Source of the DNA: Tethya wilhelma
Lineage: Eukaryota > Porifera > Demospongiae > Tethyida > Tethyidae
Reading direction: 5' to 3'
DNA: 64,000 nucleotides
NCBI GenBank assembly: GCA_964030475.1
Contig: CAXIPT010000001.1
Coordinates: forward strand, 848,229 to 912,228
The notes beneath the pieces were generated by a model, which had not been told where the DNA came from, did no database searches, and saw nothing but the letters and a program-made list of their open reading frames with translations. Positions 47,572 to 60,087 of the stretch are shown here, piece after piece. The stretch's first letter is position 1. Every line of letters begins with the position of its first letter. The position numbers and the translations under genes were made by a program.

Positions 47572-49128
47572 CCACAAAGCAGATGGTACAGATCTCCTCT
47601 CTAATCACTTTATTTTTGCCTCTTCAGTCCTGTCAGGTTTCCTCAGTGAGTTGTTCACTGCTTGTCTGCGTCATGGCTATGTACCAGTCTCCCTTCGTAA
47701 CTGTATTCTCCAACCTGTCCTGAAGCCTGGCAAGGATCCTTCTAAGTCTGATAGCTATCGTCCAATCGCGTTAGCACCAACTCTCAGCAAGGTTTTTGAA
47801 TGGAGTATCCTACTTGTGTACCATTCTGCTTTTGTTACGTCTTCCCTTCAGTTCGGCTTTAAGAGAGGTGTGTCTGCTGACATGTGCACTGGTCTCCTCA
47901 AATGTGTAATTTCCAGGTACTGTCATAATCAGACGCCAGTGTATGGTTGTTTTCTTGATGCCAGTAAGGCATTTGATCGTGTAGATCATGATATGCTATT
48001 TGAGAAGCTCTTGAATCGCAATTTGCCAACTCCTGTCATCAGGCTTCTCAAATTTTGGTATTCCAATCAGAAAATGTCTGTCCGATGGAATATGTGTACT
48101 TCTAATCAGTTTCCTGTATCCAGTGGTGTCAGACAGGGAGGAGTCCTTTCCCCAATTTTGTTCACCATTTATCTGGATGACCTGCTTCTTGAACTTGAGA
48201 GGTCTGGCATTGGTTGTCATTGGGACCATCATTATGTGGGAGCGGTCTGTTATGCAGATGACATAGCCCTCATTACTCCCTCTTTGTCTGCCCTACACCT
48301 TCTTGTGAACATCTGTTCGTCATTTGCTCAACACCACCGGTTGGTGTTTAATGCTGACAAGTCGCAACTCATTCGTTTTGCCCCTCCTGGTCTCTCTATC
48401 TCTTACTCTCCTACCTTCAGTCTCTTTGGCCGCTCTCTCACTTTCTTGTCCCAAGTAAACCACCTTGGCCACTGTCTGAGCCAAGATCTGTCTGATAATG
48501 TTGATATTGTCTCTATTAAACGGGATCTCTGCAGGAAGGCCAACTCAATGCTTTCTCTATTCTCGGGTTGTGATCCACGCACAAAGACTCATCTGTTCTC
48601 AAGTTTCTGCCTGTCCCTTTATGGTGCGTCCCTTTGTTCTGTTGCTTCTAGTGAGCTTCGCTCCTTAGAAGTCTGTTTTAATAACATTCTACGTAAGATC
48701 TGGAGACTACCTAATAGATGTCACACTGCCATCCTCCATCTCGTTAGTGGTCTACCTAGCATTCGTAATCTGGTACTTCGTCGCTCTCATAACCTGGCTC
48801 GTACTGCTCTTCGTCTTTCTTCTTCTTTGCTTTCTGATGTCTTCTCTCACAGCCTCTCTTTCATTTTCACCCCTTTTGGTTTTAACAACCTTTCAGGTGA
48901 CCTTTTTCTGAAGCCTTGCCTGCCTGGTCAGGAACTCTGCGCAGACTTTATTCGAGTCGTAAGACTTAATCCTACACAGAATGTACATTTGGAGAACGAA
49001 ATAATCTATATGTGTACTGTTTAATTTAACTCTAACTATACAACTTACTAATAATACTTTGTCTGTTTATGTTTGTCCTGTTGCGCCTGTCGTGGCGTGT
49101 CATTTGAAATAATAATAATAATAATAAT
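47572..49128 (+). mobile_element. 5'-truncated LINE with intact reverse transcriptase ORF and (AAT)n tail
   Basis: The frame is open from about 47585 through 49024 (ORF from the ATG at 47651, 457 residues). RT motifs are in order: YRPIALAPTLSKVFEW, FGFKRG, YGCFLDASKAFDRVDH, VRQGGVLSPILFTIYLDDLL and the catalytic YADD box, followed by the post-RT region with CDPRTKTHLFSSFC and LPSIRNLVLRRS. No endonuclease or RNase H is visible, so the 5' part is lost. The 3' end is an (AAT)n run at 49110-49128. The clade (Jockey/I-like) is a guess. The intact frame suggests recent insertion. The 18-bp stretch AGTCTACAATAAGACCCC appears before it (46367) and inverted after it (49249). Confidence 0.85.
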
Positions 49129-50930
49129 ACCACGTGCAGTAGTTTGGCCGCATGAGATAACAATATTCATAGACCACAAAACATCATTGTGACATGCTTC
49201 CGCTATGAATACGTAGTTTACTACGCGCTTCCATTTGTCCAAGAAATTAGGGGTCTTATTGTAGACTGTTTGGACAGCTTAAATCAATCATAGATAATGT
49301 AGGGCTTAGCCCTACATTATCTATGAATCAATCTATGAACTGTAGTAGCGCTAGTTCAGAATCACTGCAGCTTGCAGAGGTCAAAGGACGTGTCTACCCT
49401 ACAAGGAGCGGTGGCTCCCATATGCTCTGTACTTGCGGCTGCGACCGCGGTCAAGATGACGGTCAAAGCGAAAATTTAGTGCTGGTCAATGCTCAAAATA
49501 AAATTTCAGAATGGTCAAAATAAATTCAGAACTGTCAAATTGGTAAAGGTCATCAAAATGACGTCATACCACAGCTACAGTCAATGGTCAAGCTCAAATT
49601 TTAGCACTGGTCAAGGGTCAAACTCGAAATTTAGAATGGTCAAGATCTTGACCGCGGTCGCAGCAGCAAGTACAAAGCATATGGGAGTCGCCGCCCCTTG
49701 ACCCTAGTCTATCCCCACGTCATTCACGTGATATTTCCGACCAGGCTCTCTCCTCCCTTACCGTGAGTGTAAGGTCAAAGGTGAGAGTCTGGGAATGAGG
49801 CTAACTTTGGCTAACATTCGTCTATCGTGTTGTGATAGTTGTGGCCACGTGTTCGTAGGCGAACCCAACGTGTTTCTGTCAAGAGTAAGGCCAAGGAAGT
49901 TGGAAATGCAAGCTAAACGAACCTTAGAATCATTTAATGATCGACAGAAAGGAAGAAAGCAAGTTAAGAACCAAATTGCTAGTGTAAGAGCCTCAGAGAC
50001 TGAACAAGCAAAAGATAGTCGCAAAAAGAGTGTTAGGTATTGTATGGCAGCTATATACTAGAGCTAAACAATCTGATCAGCAAAGAGTAACATGTAGAAC
50101 TGCCGAGGGTTACATGCACCTTGGTGCCTCCATATTATATGGCAACCAAATTTTGTCGACTGGTTCGTAAATGTCTCAGCCTAGCCTTGTCGGAGTATAT
50201 TATCTATGCTCGTACCGAGGCCACTCCCTCTTTTAGTCTTCAAGTGCATCATGGTGCAGAGTCTGAGACTAACTCAATGACTATGCTAGTGGCTAAATGT
50301 GTAATGTGAGCTATAATTCTGCAATCCTCGATCTAATGTAGCCAATTCCCACAGGTGGTGACACATACATATAGACCACAGCATTTGCAGATGCTTTAGG
50401 CAATGTAGAGAGCAATATGGCAGTCACCAGTCACTGTAGTGTGGAATAGTACTATTACTGTGACTTTAAAATACATCCTGTCTCGTGATGGTCATGCTGC
50501 TTCGTGATCAGTATTAGCCAACATGATGGTGGTGATGGTTATATGGTGTATGTAGCATCAGGCTGTACATTCTCAACTATAGGCAAGAACACTTTCTGTG
50601 TATGTGTATTTGTTCTTGTTGCTGATGATTTATATGCTTTCTTTTGCATATGAACACACACAAGCACAAGTGTCTGTGTACACTTTTATTGTTTTGTTCT
50701 GTTTGTACCCATTGCAGACTTCTATAGTTATAGACATGTATGCTTTCCTCACACATGAACGCATAGCCTCATTCCCAGGCTCTCTGCCTACCTTACACGT
50801 AGGTAGGCGGGAGCCTGGGAACGAGGCTACACACACATAGCCTCTTTAAATTTCTCAAGCTTCTCCTTTGAGAATATATTCTTCCTAAGGAGCCTGCATG
50901 GCAAACACACAGCATACAGATATATATAGT

Positions 50931-50988
<58 letters not shown>

Positions 50989-51925
50989 NGGCTCTCTCCT
51001 TTGACCTTTCACTCACCCAGGCCCCTCCCTCGGCCTCCTCTCCCTCCTTATTTTTTGAGGAGGGAGGGGCCTGGGTACGAGGCTACAGCGAAATTCATGT
51101 ATGAAGAATATTTGAATCAGAATGACAAATTATGGTATAGATCTGGCTGTCAGTGCCAGTATAAAACTGACAGTGTTCAAGTGACTGTGCCTGTGGTGTG
51201 AACATCAGAAGTTTATTTACACGAAGGATTGCTAATGAGACATGTAAAATCTACGGTTGTATTCAAACTTGGTATCTCTTACCCTCTGACACTGTATATT
51301 GAGCAAGCCTGGCAACACCGTTTTTCTACTTGCCGCAGTTTCTGCCTATCTTTCTGTTGGGCGCTGCTGTTAAACTGTTCTTGTGCCTTTCTCTCATAAG
51401 ATATGCTTAGCAACTGTCTAAGTCTCACAACCTCTGAGCTATTAGAAGAACCATTTCTCAACTGTTCTGCTCTAGCTGCCTCTGTCTGATTTCTCGATCG
51501 CGGATATCGACTGTCTTGAAAACACGTGCACACTCTAAACTTATGCGCATGCGTAAGTAATGCATGGTACATGGTACGGGTCGATCATTGTGTTAGCTAG
51601 AAATAGCTTAGGTGAGCGTACAAGACCCAACGATGACAGACAGACAGACGGTCCCGACGTACAACTCGCTATCTGGGGCTCGCTCAGGCTCGCCCCAATT
51701 ATATTTATAGCAGTTACAATGTGTTGGTGGTGTATGAATGTATAAGCCTTGTTCCCGCCCACGCTTTAAATCTTGCATGGTGCTTGTATGTTTGTAATAT
51801 TTCCAATCTTTACCTATGATATCCCAAGAGAAAGAGGGAGAGAGAGAAAGAGACAAGGCCCACGAATTGAGTTGTAAAATAAGAATTAAGTGTTTATTGA
51901 AGTCTCTTCTCTTGTATATATTCAG
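49129..51925. other. Repeat-rich stretch without a supported gene, across the join at 50989
   Basis: It holds GTTCCCAGGC-type foldbacks (49715-49803, 50764-50829, 50990-51086), a copy of the PLC-gene intron (50220-50988), and a (CA)n tract 50935-50988. The open frames at 49795-50061 (plus) and 51279-51572 (minus) have Lys/Arg/Gln-rich peptides but no domain or splice context. Confidence 0.5.
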
Positions 51926-52718
51926 ACATCGATGAGTGCTCCGATGGTCTTGACAATTGCACTGCCAACAGCCTGTGTGTGAACGAGGTGGGCAGCTTCC
52001 ACTGCGAGTGCCTCCCTGACTACCAGCCGGTCAATGGACGGTGCATGCGTAAGTACATTCGATTATTAATGGGTAAAGGGTCGTCAACTTACTATCCTTC
52101 ATTTTACCACCACCACAGCTATATGTGACCCTCCTTGTCAGAATGGAGGCACCTGTGACTCCCCCAACTCCTGCTCCTGCCTTCAAGGCTACACTGGTGA
52201 GGGGATAGAGCACTGTGCTGTCATTTGCATCATTCTTTAGCTTTAAACATACATAAATCATTTTGGGTGATTTGATAAAGACCTGTGATTTCATACAACA
52301 GGCAGTACCTGTGAGACGAACATCGATGAGTGTGCCTCTCCTCGCACCAACTCTTGCAATCATCCCAAGTCAGAGTGTGTGGACACAGTGGGAGGCTACT
52401 TCTGTAAATGTGCTCCGGGATTCCAAGGCAATGGGTCCAACTGTCAAGGTGGGTTGACACACACAGAGCTAGTGGTGGTGGTCCCTAGAGACTACAGCAG
52501 AAAATACCCACTGATTAAGTTAGTGGCCCACACCGTAAAGGGTGTGTGTGTAGCAGAAGTGAACCAGGCTGTGTCCAGATGACCAGGCTCCTTATTAGTG
52601 GACGTGTTTTTTCTCCCCCACTGAAGAATTCCTTTTATTAGAGTTTCACTTTTTAATCACCTTTTCCTAATTCCTCCTATGACCTTTGGAGCACACACAC
52701 AGTCACACACACACACAG

Positions 52719-52758
<40 letters not shown>

Positions 52759-53532
52759 TGTCAATGAGTGCGCTACAAACATCCACAACTGTCTGGAGTC
52801 TGCCACTTGTCAGAACACCATTGGAGGGTTCAAGTGCCTCTGTGGTCGTGGCCGGTCAGACTGCACTGGATGGTGCCAGAGAAAGGGCAGTACCATCAGA
52901 AACAAACAATCTATCATCGACAACTGCAGGAACTGCACTTGCATTGTAAGTGATACAGACTGTTGTGTATAGCGGCAGATAGGTGACTGAATGGTGTGTG
53001 TGTGTGTGTTTGTGTTTGTTTGCTATTGCCTAGCAACCATAGATTTATAGGCTAATTGCCGGTTAGTGGCTGGGTGGAGGTGACAATAGAGTAGCTAGGG
53101 ATCACAGAGGGTCAATGGCAAGCAAAATAGTTGCATGTCCTTAAGTGTGCAGCATTCAGCCATACATCGAGTGCCCCCCACTTAAAACTATAATATGTGT
53201 GTGTGGTGTGTGAAGGTATGCTGTTGGGTTGTCAAACTACAGTGAGAAGGGATGCTGCTCTGTGTAATGCACATATCCAGCCAAATGGTGCTCTAATTGT
53301 ACACTTCACACTCACACATACGTCATGTGCATGGCATGCATGCTGTGACTGACATCTTCCACACACCATCTCTCATCACACAGGATGGTGAGCTGACTTG
53401 CCTGAGGCTGACTTGTGATTGTAACAGTCGAGACAGGATGTTGAGGAGCAGGCCTTGCTGTTCAGAGTGTGAGAGAAGAGGTAAGAGACTATAGTTGGCT
53501 GGCTGACTCATTCGCTAAAGTGGGGACTGTGT

Positions 53533-53576
<44 letters not shown>

Positions 53577-54574
53577 TTTTGATAGTCTATTATAGTGTGT
53601 TTGGGTAACCTTATGCCTCATAGTAGTATTTTCAAAGAGGAATTCCTTTTAATACTTCACACAAACTCTCCTACCTTCTGTTCACCACTATCTTCAACAT
53701 TGAAAATGAATCAATGTTATTATGTAAACCTACCCACACATGCCCATCTCTCTCAGACTGCCATGTGACTCCCGAGGGTCACTCCTCTCCTGTCCTCATC
53801 CGGCCCAGGAGCACGTGGTTCAACCCTGAGAACAGATGTGAGAGATACGACTGCGACAGGAACCTCGTGCTCACCTTCACCAATCTCTCTGCTGATTGTC
53901 CTGTTCTCAATTGTCCTGAAACAGTCGTCCCGATGGGGAAATGTTGTCCTGTCTGCACTCGTGAGTACCACAACACCATAGCTAGAAATGTGTACTTTAA
54001 GGATTAAATATTTTCATAGAAAACTGGATTAAGAATGTGTAGGCATAAATTCTCTCCTGTAGACTATGTTCTTTGATGTTGGTTGTACTACCGTATAGCG
54101 GGAAATTTTCGTATGGTGGAAATTTTCGTATATTTCGTATGCGGCTCGAATATACGAAAATTAAAACTGCGAAAATTTAACTTCCGCATTTACTTTATAC
54201 GAGCGCGCGCCGCGTATACGAAATTTAAAACTACGAGAATTTCTTATGGCGCGTTTATACGAAATTTTGCACCAACGAAAATTTCCCGCTATACGGTATC
54301 TCCATCATTGGTGCTATGTCTCTCATGTCTCCTTGCAGTGCCCACTTGCAATCTTGAGAATCTCGGCAGAGTTGCCTCCGTGAGGAATGGCTGTCGTACT
54401 TGCACCTGTAAGGTTGCTCCTGACAGCTCCTCCTTTGAGTGGGACTGTCATGACAACGTAGTCTGTCCACCAATCTCTTGTGATCCAAAGGAGATCCTGT
54501 TCTTCAAGGACGGCTGCTGTCCCGTGTGTGCCCGGACAGCACTCAGTGCAGAGCCGAGAATGTGCACAGCATAA
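51926..54574 (+). CDS. NELL-like secreted protein, C-terminal half (EGF and VWC domains)
   Basis: Seven exons in phase: 51926-52048, 52119-52196, 52302-52448, 52758-52945, 53384-53480, 53757-53960 and 54339-54574. They encode a calcium-binding EGF (DIDECSDG), a short EGF (CDPPCQNGGTC), a cbEGF (NIDECASP), a cbEGF (DVNECATN) ending in GRSDCTGWCQRKGS, then von Willebrand C modules (CTCIDGELTCLRLTCDC, CHVTPEGHSS..CCPVC, LENLGRVA..CCPVC). This order, with the Cys-rich link after the last EGF, is that of animal NELL1/NELL2, secreted glycoproteins of extracellular signalling. The N-terminal half (TSPN, coiled coil and VWC) is at 61546-63844 on the other strand. The first exon's acceptor phase is consistent with a preceding coding exon. 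54575-55311 has no other gene. Confidence 0.85.
52706..52757. repeat. (CA)n tract forming a splice acceptor
   Basis: CA repeats run without a break into the CACAG that ends the intron before the fourth EGF exon. No separate pyrimidine tract is present. Confidence 0.9.
53534..53571. repeat. (TG)n microsatellite in a NELL intron
   Basis: An uninterrupted TG tract, with nothing else of note in this intron. Confidence 0.9.
54089..54298. repeat. Foldback element, CCGTATAGCGGG family, near-identical to 3988-4200
   Basis: It starts TACCGTATAGCGGGAAATTT and ends with the exact inverse. Read in reverse it follows the 3988 copy base for base with few differences, including the GCGGCGCGCGCTCGT-like centre. 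It sits in the last NELL intron, 40 bp from the final exon. Confidence 0.85.
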
Positions 54575-55311
54575 AACACACCGCTGTTGTGGTGCTCACA
54601 CGATTCTTAGGATGTGAAGTAGCACAATAATTACAACATTATTATTATTATTATTATTATTATTGATCATTGCTTGGAAAGAAAGAAAAACAAACTTCTT
54701 TCCGTTGTTGTCTTACATTTGTTTGTGTGTTTGTTGTTTTTGTGTATGTTCCATTTTTTGTAGCTGGTTGTGTATACATACTACTATTGTTGCTGTTGGT
54801 TGCATAATCATCACTTTTTTCTATGATGTTGAGCATTTGTATCCTTTTAACTTTTCAACAATCACTTTCTTGCAGAAGCTTATGCATTTTGAATAATATT
54901 ATTATTATAATTATTATGCTATCTTGTATTTACCATTTCCCACCTACATTGATTTAGTATTATAGCACTTTGATTGCAGCATTATTATTGAATTAAAACA
55001 TAGTTTGGTTTTGAGCAATATGTTATTGGTTGGCATTGACTGGAGCTTTGAAGCTTTGATATGTCGGAACCTTTTTGTGACATGATATTTACAGCCAGCA
55101 TTATAGAGGTCTGGAATGTATGGCTTACAGTATGGATCTCATTTTGACAATATAAATACAACATTGGGAGTGTACAGAAGTGGTCAAATAACAAACACAA
55201 TGCTATGAATATTCTTGCACTGTTGCTGTGTATGCAGGGCATATGTAGGAGTGTCATTCACTACATTTTAATAGCTGAGCTTGTTGTAGCAAAGCTATAC
55301 CAGAACTGAAG

Positions 55312-57067
55312 ATGATGAAATTGTTTCGAGCTACTGTTCTGTTGCTAAGTATCTGGCAGCATGGTAGGCCTTCACAAGCTGTTATGGAGCTTCCAGGTAA
55401 GGGTTCTGTAACTATTTTAGCCAAAATAATGATGTGTACTATAAAAACCAAGAATACCTTTGGCAAATGAAGCGTTGGTGCATCCAGCAGCCGATATATC
55501 CAGTTAGCTTAGCGTGTAAACAACTGACAAGCATTTGGTCTAATGGAGGGAACTTTTTCAGCAAATGAGACTTGAATATTGAACACTTGAAAACCTCCAA
55601 GAGTCCTAGGAGCTAATTCAAGCCTAATTGTGACAAATCAGTGAGTGGTGACAATAAGAAGCTATTAGGATGGCTTCTAAGCAGCCAGTATATAGATCAA
55701 TGCATGGTACCTGTTCAAATCAAATTACAGTACTGTGTTTTCAACAAAAAGCTTTCAATCTCATCATCTACCGATTCATTACAAAAGTGAGGCATGAAAA
55801 AATTATTACTCCCCCCCACTCAAGTTATGCAATGTGGGTTTATAACTGGATCGTACGTAGCAATGTCCCATCACAAGAAACACATTGCTCTGCCTCTTGT
55901 GAAGGTCTACAGAAGAATGCTTTATGGGTTGATTTACTTGAATTTTGGTTGACAATAACCATTGCACTCTTAGTAAGGAGTGGTCCAACCTTACTTTAAT
56001 CCAATCTTTGAGTGGATTATGGTGCAGAGTCTGAGACTAACTCAATGACTATGCTAAAGTGCTAGTGGGTGAATGTGTAATGTGAGCTGTAATTCTGATT
56101 GCAGTGGTTGTGTTGTGTTTTAACCGCCATATACAGAGGCCCCAATGGTTTCCTTTGCTCTTTGATCATTGACATTATCATAACAAAAAAAAATGCTTTG
56201 TGAGTTTGTTACAAATCAGCCCAATATTATGATATTATGTAGATGTTGTCATTCTGCTCATGTAAGAAATGGTCCCCTTGAGAGCTGTATATGGAGTGTG
56301 AAATGTGAACCATTGATTCCAACTGCAATCCTCTAAAGTAGCCAATTCCCACAGGAGCAGTGGCACATAGACCACAGCATTTGTGGATGCTTTAGGCAAC
56401 ATAGAAAGCAATAAGGCAGTCACCAGTCACTGTACTGTGGAAATAGTACTAAATTTAATACCGTGGCTTGTAAAACACATCCTGTCTCGTGATGGTCATG
56501 CTGCCTCGTACATGATTAGTGCCTTATATTAGCCAACATGATGGTGGTGATGGTTATATGGTGTGTGAAGCATCGGGTTGTGCATTCTCGACTATAGAGT
56601 TCATTTCAGAACTAGGCATAGATTATATATCCCTATCCCGATCCCTATATAATCTATGTTCCCAGGCTCTTCCCTTTTTAACCTTTCACTCACACAAAAC
56701 TAGCCAAGAACACTTTCTGTGTGTACATTTAACTGGATTTGTTGTTGTTGCTAACGATCGGTATGCTTTCTTTTGCGCATGAACACATGAACACACGCAA
56801 GCACAAGTGTCTGTGTACACATTTGTTCTGTTGGTACCCATTGCAGACTTCTATAGTTATAGACTTGTATGCTTCCTTCACACATAAACACACACACACA
56901 TTACCCTTATTCCCAGGCTCTCCGCATATATACCTTACTCATAGGTAGGCAGGAGCCTGGGAACAATGCTACACACACATAGCCTCTGTTCTCTGGCTCT
57001 TCTTTGAGAATGTTTTCTTCCTAAGGAGCCTGCATGGCAAACACACAGCATACAGATATATATAGTG

Positions 57068-57113
<46 letters not shown>

Positions 57114-58244
57114 CCAGATGATACTCCATGCAACGGTCAACCAGAGTACTGTGGTTTAGCTGTCAACCAGTTCACTTTCCCCGGCTCTCACAACTCAGGA
57201 TCAGGCTTCAGTGGATCTCTGAGGAGATGTCCTGGAAACATCCAATCAGACTGCATATGGCGAAGTCAGGGACTAAACATCACTAGTCAACTAGAGCTCG
57301 GCATAAGACTATTGAACATTGACACTTGTTTTCTACCTGATCAGTGCGATGACACTGTCTATGGTAGTCTTGGTGATAGCCGCCTCTTTGCTTGCTACGG
57401 AGATGAAGAAGACATGTCACTGTTTGGCTACCGCTACGCCGGACCCATACTGGAGGTGTTTCGACAGGTCAACGATTGGATGGTGGAGAACCCAAACGAG
57501 GTGGTTGTACTCCATTTCACAGAGGACACTCCTAATGACAATAAAACAATGATATTGCCTGAGCTAGTTCGCCTCCTGGACAGGATGTGGAACTCTTCCA
57601 ATGACCAGTTATCACTCAACACCTACTTCAATGAGACGGGAGAGTGGCCTACTCTGAAACAGGCCATCGACTCAAACCAGAGGATCGTGGTTCTTGTCGA
57701 CACAGGAATAAGGAATGAGACACTTCCAGCACCATCGTGGATCAACCCTCCACCCCATTCGACCTTTGTACCTGGAACATGGTCTGGTAGTACGTGTCCA
57801 GGTCTCTCTGAAGCTGCCTCGAGATGCAACACCAGTGAGGAGTTTGTTCTAGCGACAGGATTCACCCTCGGACAGTGCATACGGGATGGACAGCTGGACT
57901 GCAACAGACAGTTGCTCAATACAACATACGAATGCTATGGTTTTAGATCAGAGTACAACCAGACAGTCAACGCTCTATTGGTGGACTTCCCTGAACAGGC
58001 TGGAGAAAACTCCAGTGTGTTTTATGTTGCTACGTTACTAAATGAAGAGAATGTTAGGCAATATCTTGGATCAAGTGTTCCTACCACTACCATGGTTTCT
58101 ACTACAATGGATGCTAATGCAAGTACTACTAGTAGTGCAACAAATGACCCTACGACGAACTCTGCTAATGGTGCTGAGTGTGTGAAACCTTTCATTTTAT
58201 TTTCAGTTGTGGTATTTCTATTGGTGCATGTTATTACCTATTAG
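55312..58244 (+). CDS. Secreted or GPI-type PI-PLC-X-domain protein, second catalytic His apparently lost
   Basis: Exon 1 (55312-55396) encodes a signal peptide (MMKLFRATVLLLSIWQHG); exon 2 (57118-58244) completes a 403-residue protein in phase (G|AT = Asp). The PLC-X-like features are FPGSHNSGSG (first His), GIRLLNIDTC, ACYGDE, DWMVENPNEVVVLHF and RIVVLVDTG. In related proteins a His stands where this one has Tyr of CYG, so catalysis is doubtful. The end is Thr/Ser-rich, then FILFSVVVFLLVHVITY, which fits a GPI signal or a membrane anchor. The domain also has many N-glycosylation sites. It acts at the cell surface or outside. The 1.72-kb intron holds repeats shared with 50220-50988. The acceptor is close to a CA tract. 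Confidence 0.75.
56020..57117. repeat. Region duplicated at 50220-50988
   Basis: Blocks such as GGTGCAGAGTCTGAGACTAA, CACATCCTGTCTCGTGATGG, CCCATTGCAGACTTCTATAG and AAGGAGCCTGCATGGCAAAC occur in the same order in both places, up to the CA tract. The other copy ends at the join at 50989. Probably alternative haplotypes of this intron. Confidence 0.8.
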
Positions 58245-58453
58245 TGGCTGCTTGAGCACATAGCCTCTATAGTTCTCAATATCATTTTTAATTACACGCA
58301 TCACTTCCGTACATTGTTATGGACATAATGAACAGAACACATGATCCTACTAATTATTTCCGGTGACGTGAGGCCACACCCAATTGCATTCTGCAACCTG
58401 AGTAATGAGCTGGTGTTCACGTTTGTGAGTGCACAGATGAAACTTGGAACGAA

Positions 58454-60087
58454 ATGAAACGCTGGATAGCTCTTCAACTCGTGCTGGTACTAACTCTTCA
58501 AACAGGTATGAGGTCAATGAAGAATTGGCCACATCTATTTGCTCGATCAAAGTTAAAGTTGTCTGTGTTGAATTTGTTGTAAACTTCACTTTGTAGTTAA
58601 GTAAAATTATGCCAATTATCGTGTTCTCTCACTCTCTTTGTTGACATTAGTTGCTGCACAGAATAATGACACGTGTCAAGGTCTGGAGAACCTTGCAAGC
58701 AATGCTGTCTCATCACTAGAGTGCACCAGAGACAGCCTCTGCACCCAGCTGATGTGTACCATCACCGGAGAGTTGGCACCGTTCCTCCAATCCACCAGAG
58801 TCATCCTACTACCGTGTGCAACTCCCCCTGGCATCACACTCCAGCTCACTGATTCTTCATCCAACATGGTCATTGATCAAAACATCACCAGCACTGAAGT
58901 GGTTCCTGTTCAGATCTTCTTTTCTCCAACAGGTGCGTTTGCTCCACTGGGAGATGTCCACGTCATGGTGAACAGCACTGAGGAGAGGGTGGGAATAGAG
59001 GTATGTGGCATTCATTGGGCAGTGTCAGTGTGGTGTAGAAGAAAAAAAATACAAAACCAAAAAACAGCAACACAAAGAAAGGAACACAAAGTTGACAGAT
59101 TGTGCTGTAATGAACATGTTCTGACTTGTGTTTGCAGATTGTCTTGCAAGATGGAATGATACCAGTGCCAGTCACCACATTCACGTTTACAGAAGTACCA
59201 CTAGACAGATCGTCGTGTGGAGTGCAGGATACTACCACTACAACTGTATCTACAACTGAGACGACTGAGAATAGTACAGGTATAAAGTCTACCACTACTA
59301 ACTGTTCTTCAGCTACTATTAAACCAATAGTAGAGGTATTATATAAATTCCTTGTCATAATTGTACCCTCAATCCCCACTGGTATTGTAGACTGGTGTAG
59401 AGTAGTAAGTTCAAAGCTTCCTGGAGAATGGGTGTCTTGTTGAGTTTACATAGCTCTGGAATTATCAGTTCATTTGTACCACTATTAAATATTTCTGATC
59501 AGTGTTAAGTATGTTAATTTATTAATGGGCATTGTTTGTCTCAGTCACAAATCTTTCTGGAGCTCTGTTGATGGATGTTTTCCAGCACTGCTCCAATACA
59601 CACCACTGCCTACCCTTATTCTGTACTTCACCCCCATACCACACACACCCTAACATATAGACCATCCATCCTAAATATTGTGTAGTTACAACTAAACATT
59701 TCTGTGTACTACTGACTCGTGTAGATAAAGGGTTTTTAGTCGAGATAGATACAGTTGTCTTTAGCAATGCGGTGATTGTAGACTAATGGAGTTAGTGCGT
59801 AATTAGGTGTGTGGAGAAGATTGTCACAAAATATGTTGTTTGGCAGAAAGAAAGGGAAACTGGAAGTGATGACTATCTTGTTTATGTTTAAGGAAACCAA
59901 ATGTGCATTGTTATGATACAATGACGCGAATGATTGTGCATGATTCTGTCAATTTGCAGACGTGTCAACAACCACTGAACCCAGCTCCCAAGAGACAACA
60001 GCAGACGGCAGTTCGAGCCCCCAAGTCACTCTGACACTCTTATTTGTAAGCAGCATACTTTGTTCTTTTTATATTATTTTATTGTGA
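58454..60087 (+). CDS. Small secreted, GPI-anchored-type surface protein
   Basis: Four exons in phase, 58454-58505, 58651-59000, 59138-59279 and 59960-60087, give 223 residues. A signal peptide (MKRWIALQLVLVLTLQTVAA) is followed by a 120-residue Cys-containing domain (CQGLENLASNAVSSLEC, CTQLMCTITGE), a Thr-rich stalk (TTTTTVSTTETTENST) and a hydrophobic end (VTLTLLFVSSILCSFYIILL) typical of a GPI signal or a short membrane anchor. Open reading continues past 59000 and 59279, but the splice sites and phase there support the exon ends. The family is not recognised. It follows the PLC-X-like gene by 210 bp on the same strand, and both have the same secreted, Thr-rich, C-terminally anchored layout. 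Confidence 0.7.
59280..59959. other. Third intron of the small surface-protein gene
   Basis: The frame stays open to 59443, so an alternative unspliced 3' end is possible there. Otherwise AT-rich. 60088-60580 likewise has no gene. Confidence 0.5.

Noticed and set aside
49795..50061. Lys/Arg/Gln-rich frame with CCDSCGHVF
   Set aside because: No domain, no splice context, and it overlaps a foldback repeat; a decayed transposon ORF is possible but not shown.
51279..51572. Minus-strand Gln/Arg-rich frame
   Set aside because: The same kind of unsupported frame in repeat-rich DNA next to a join.
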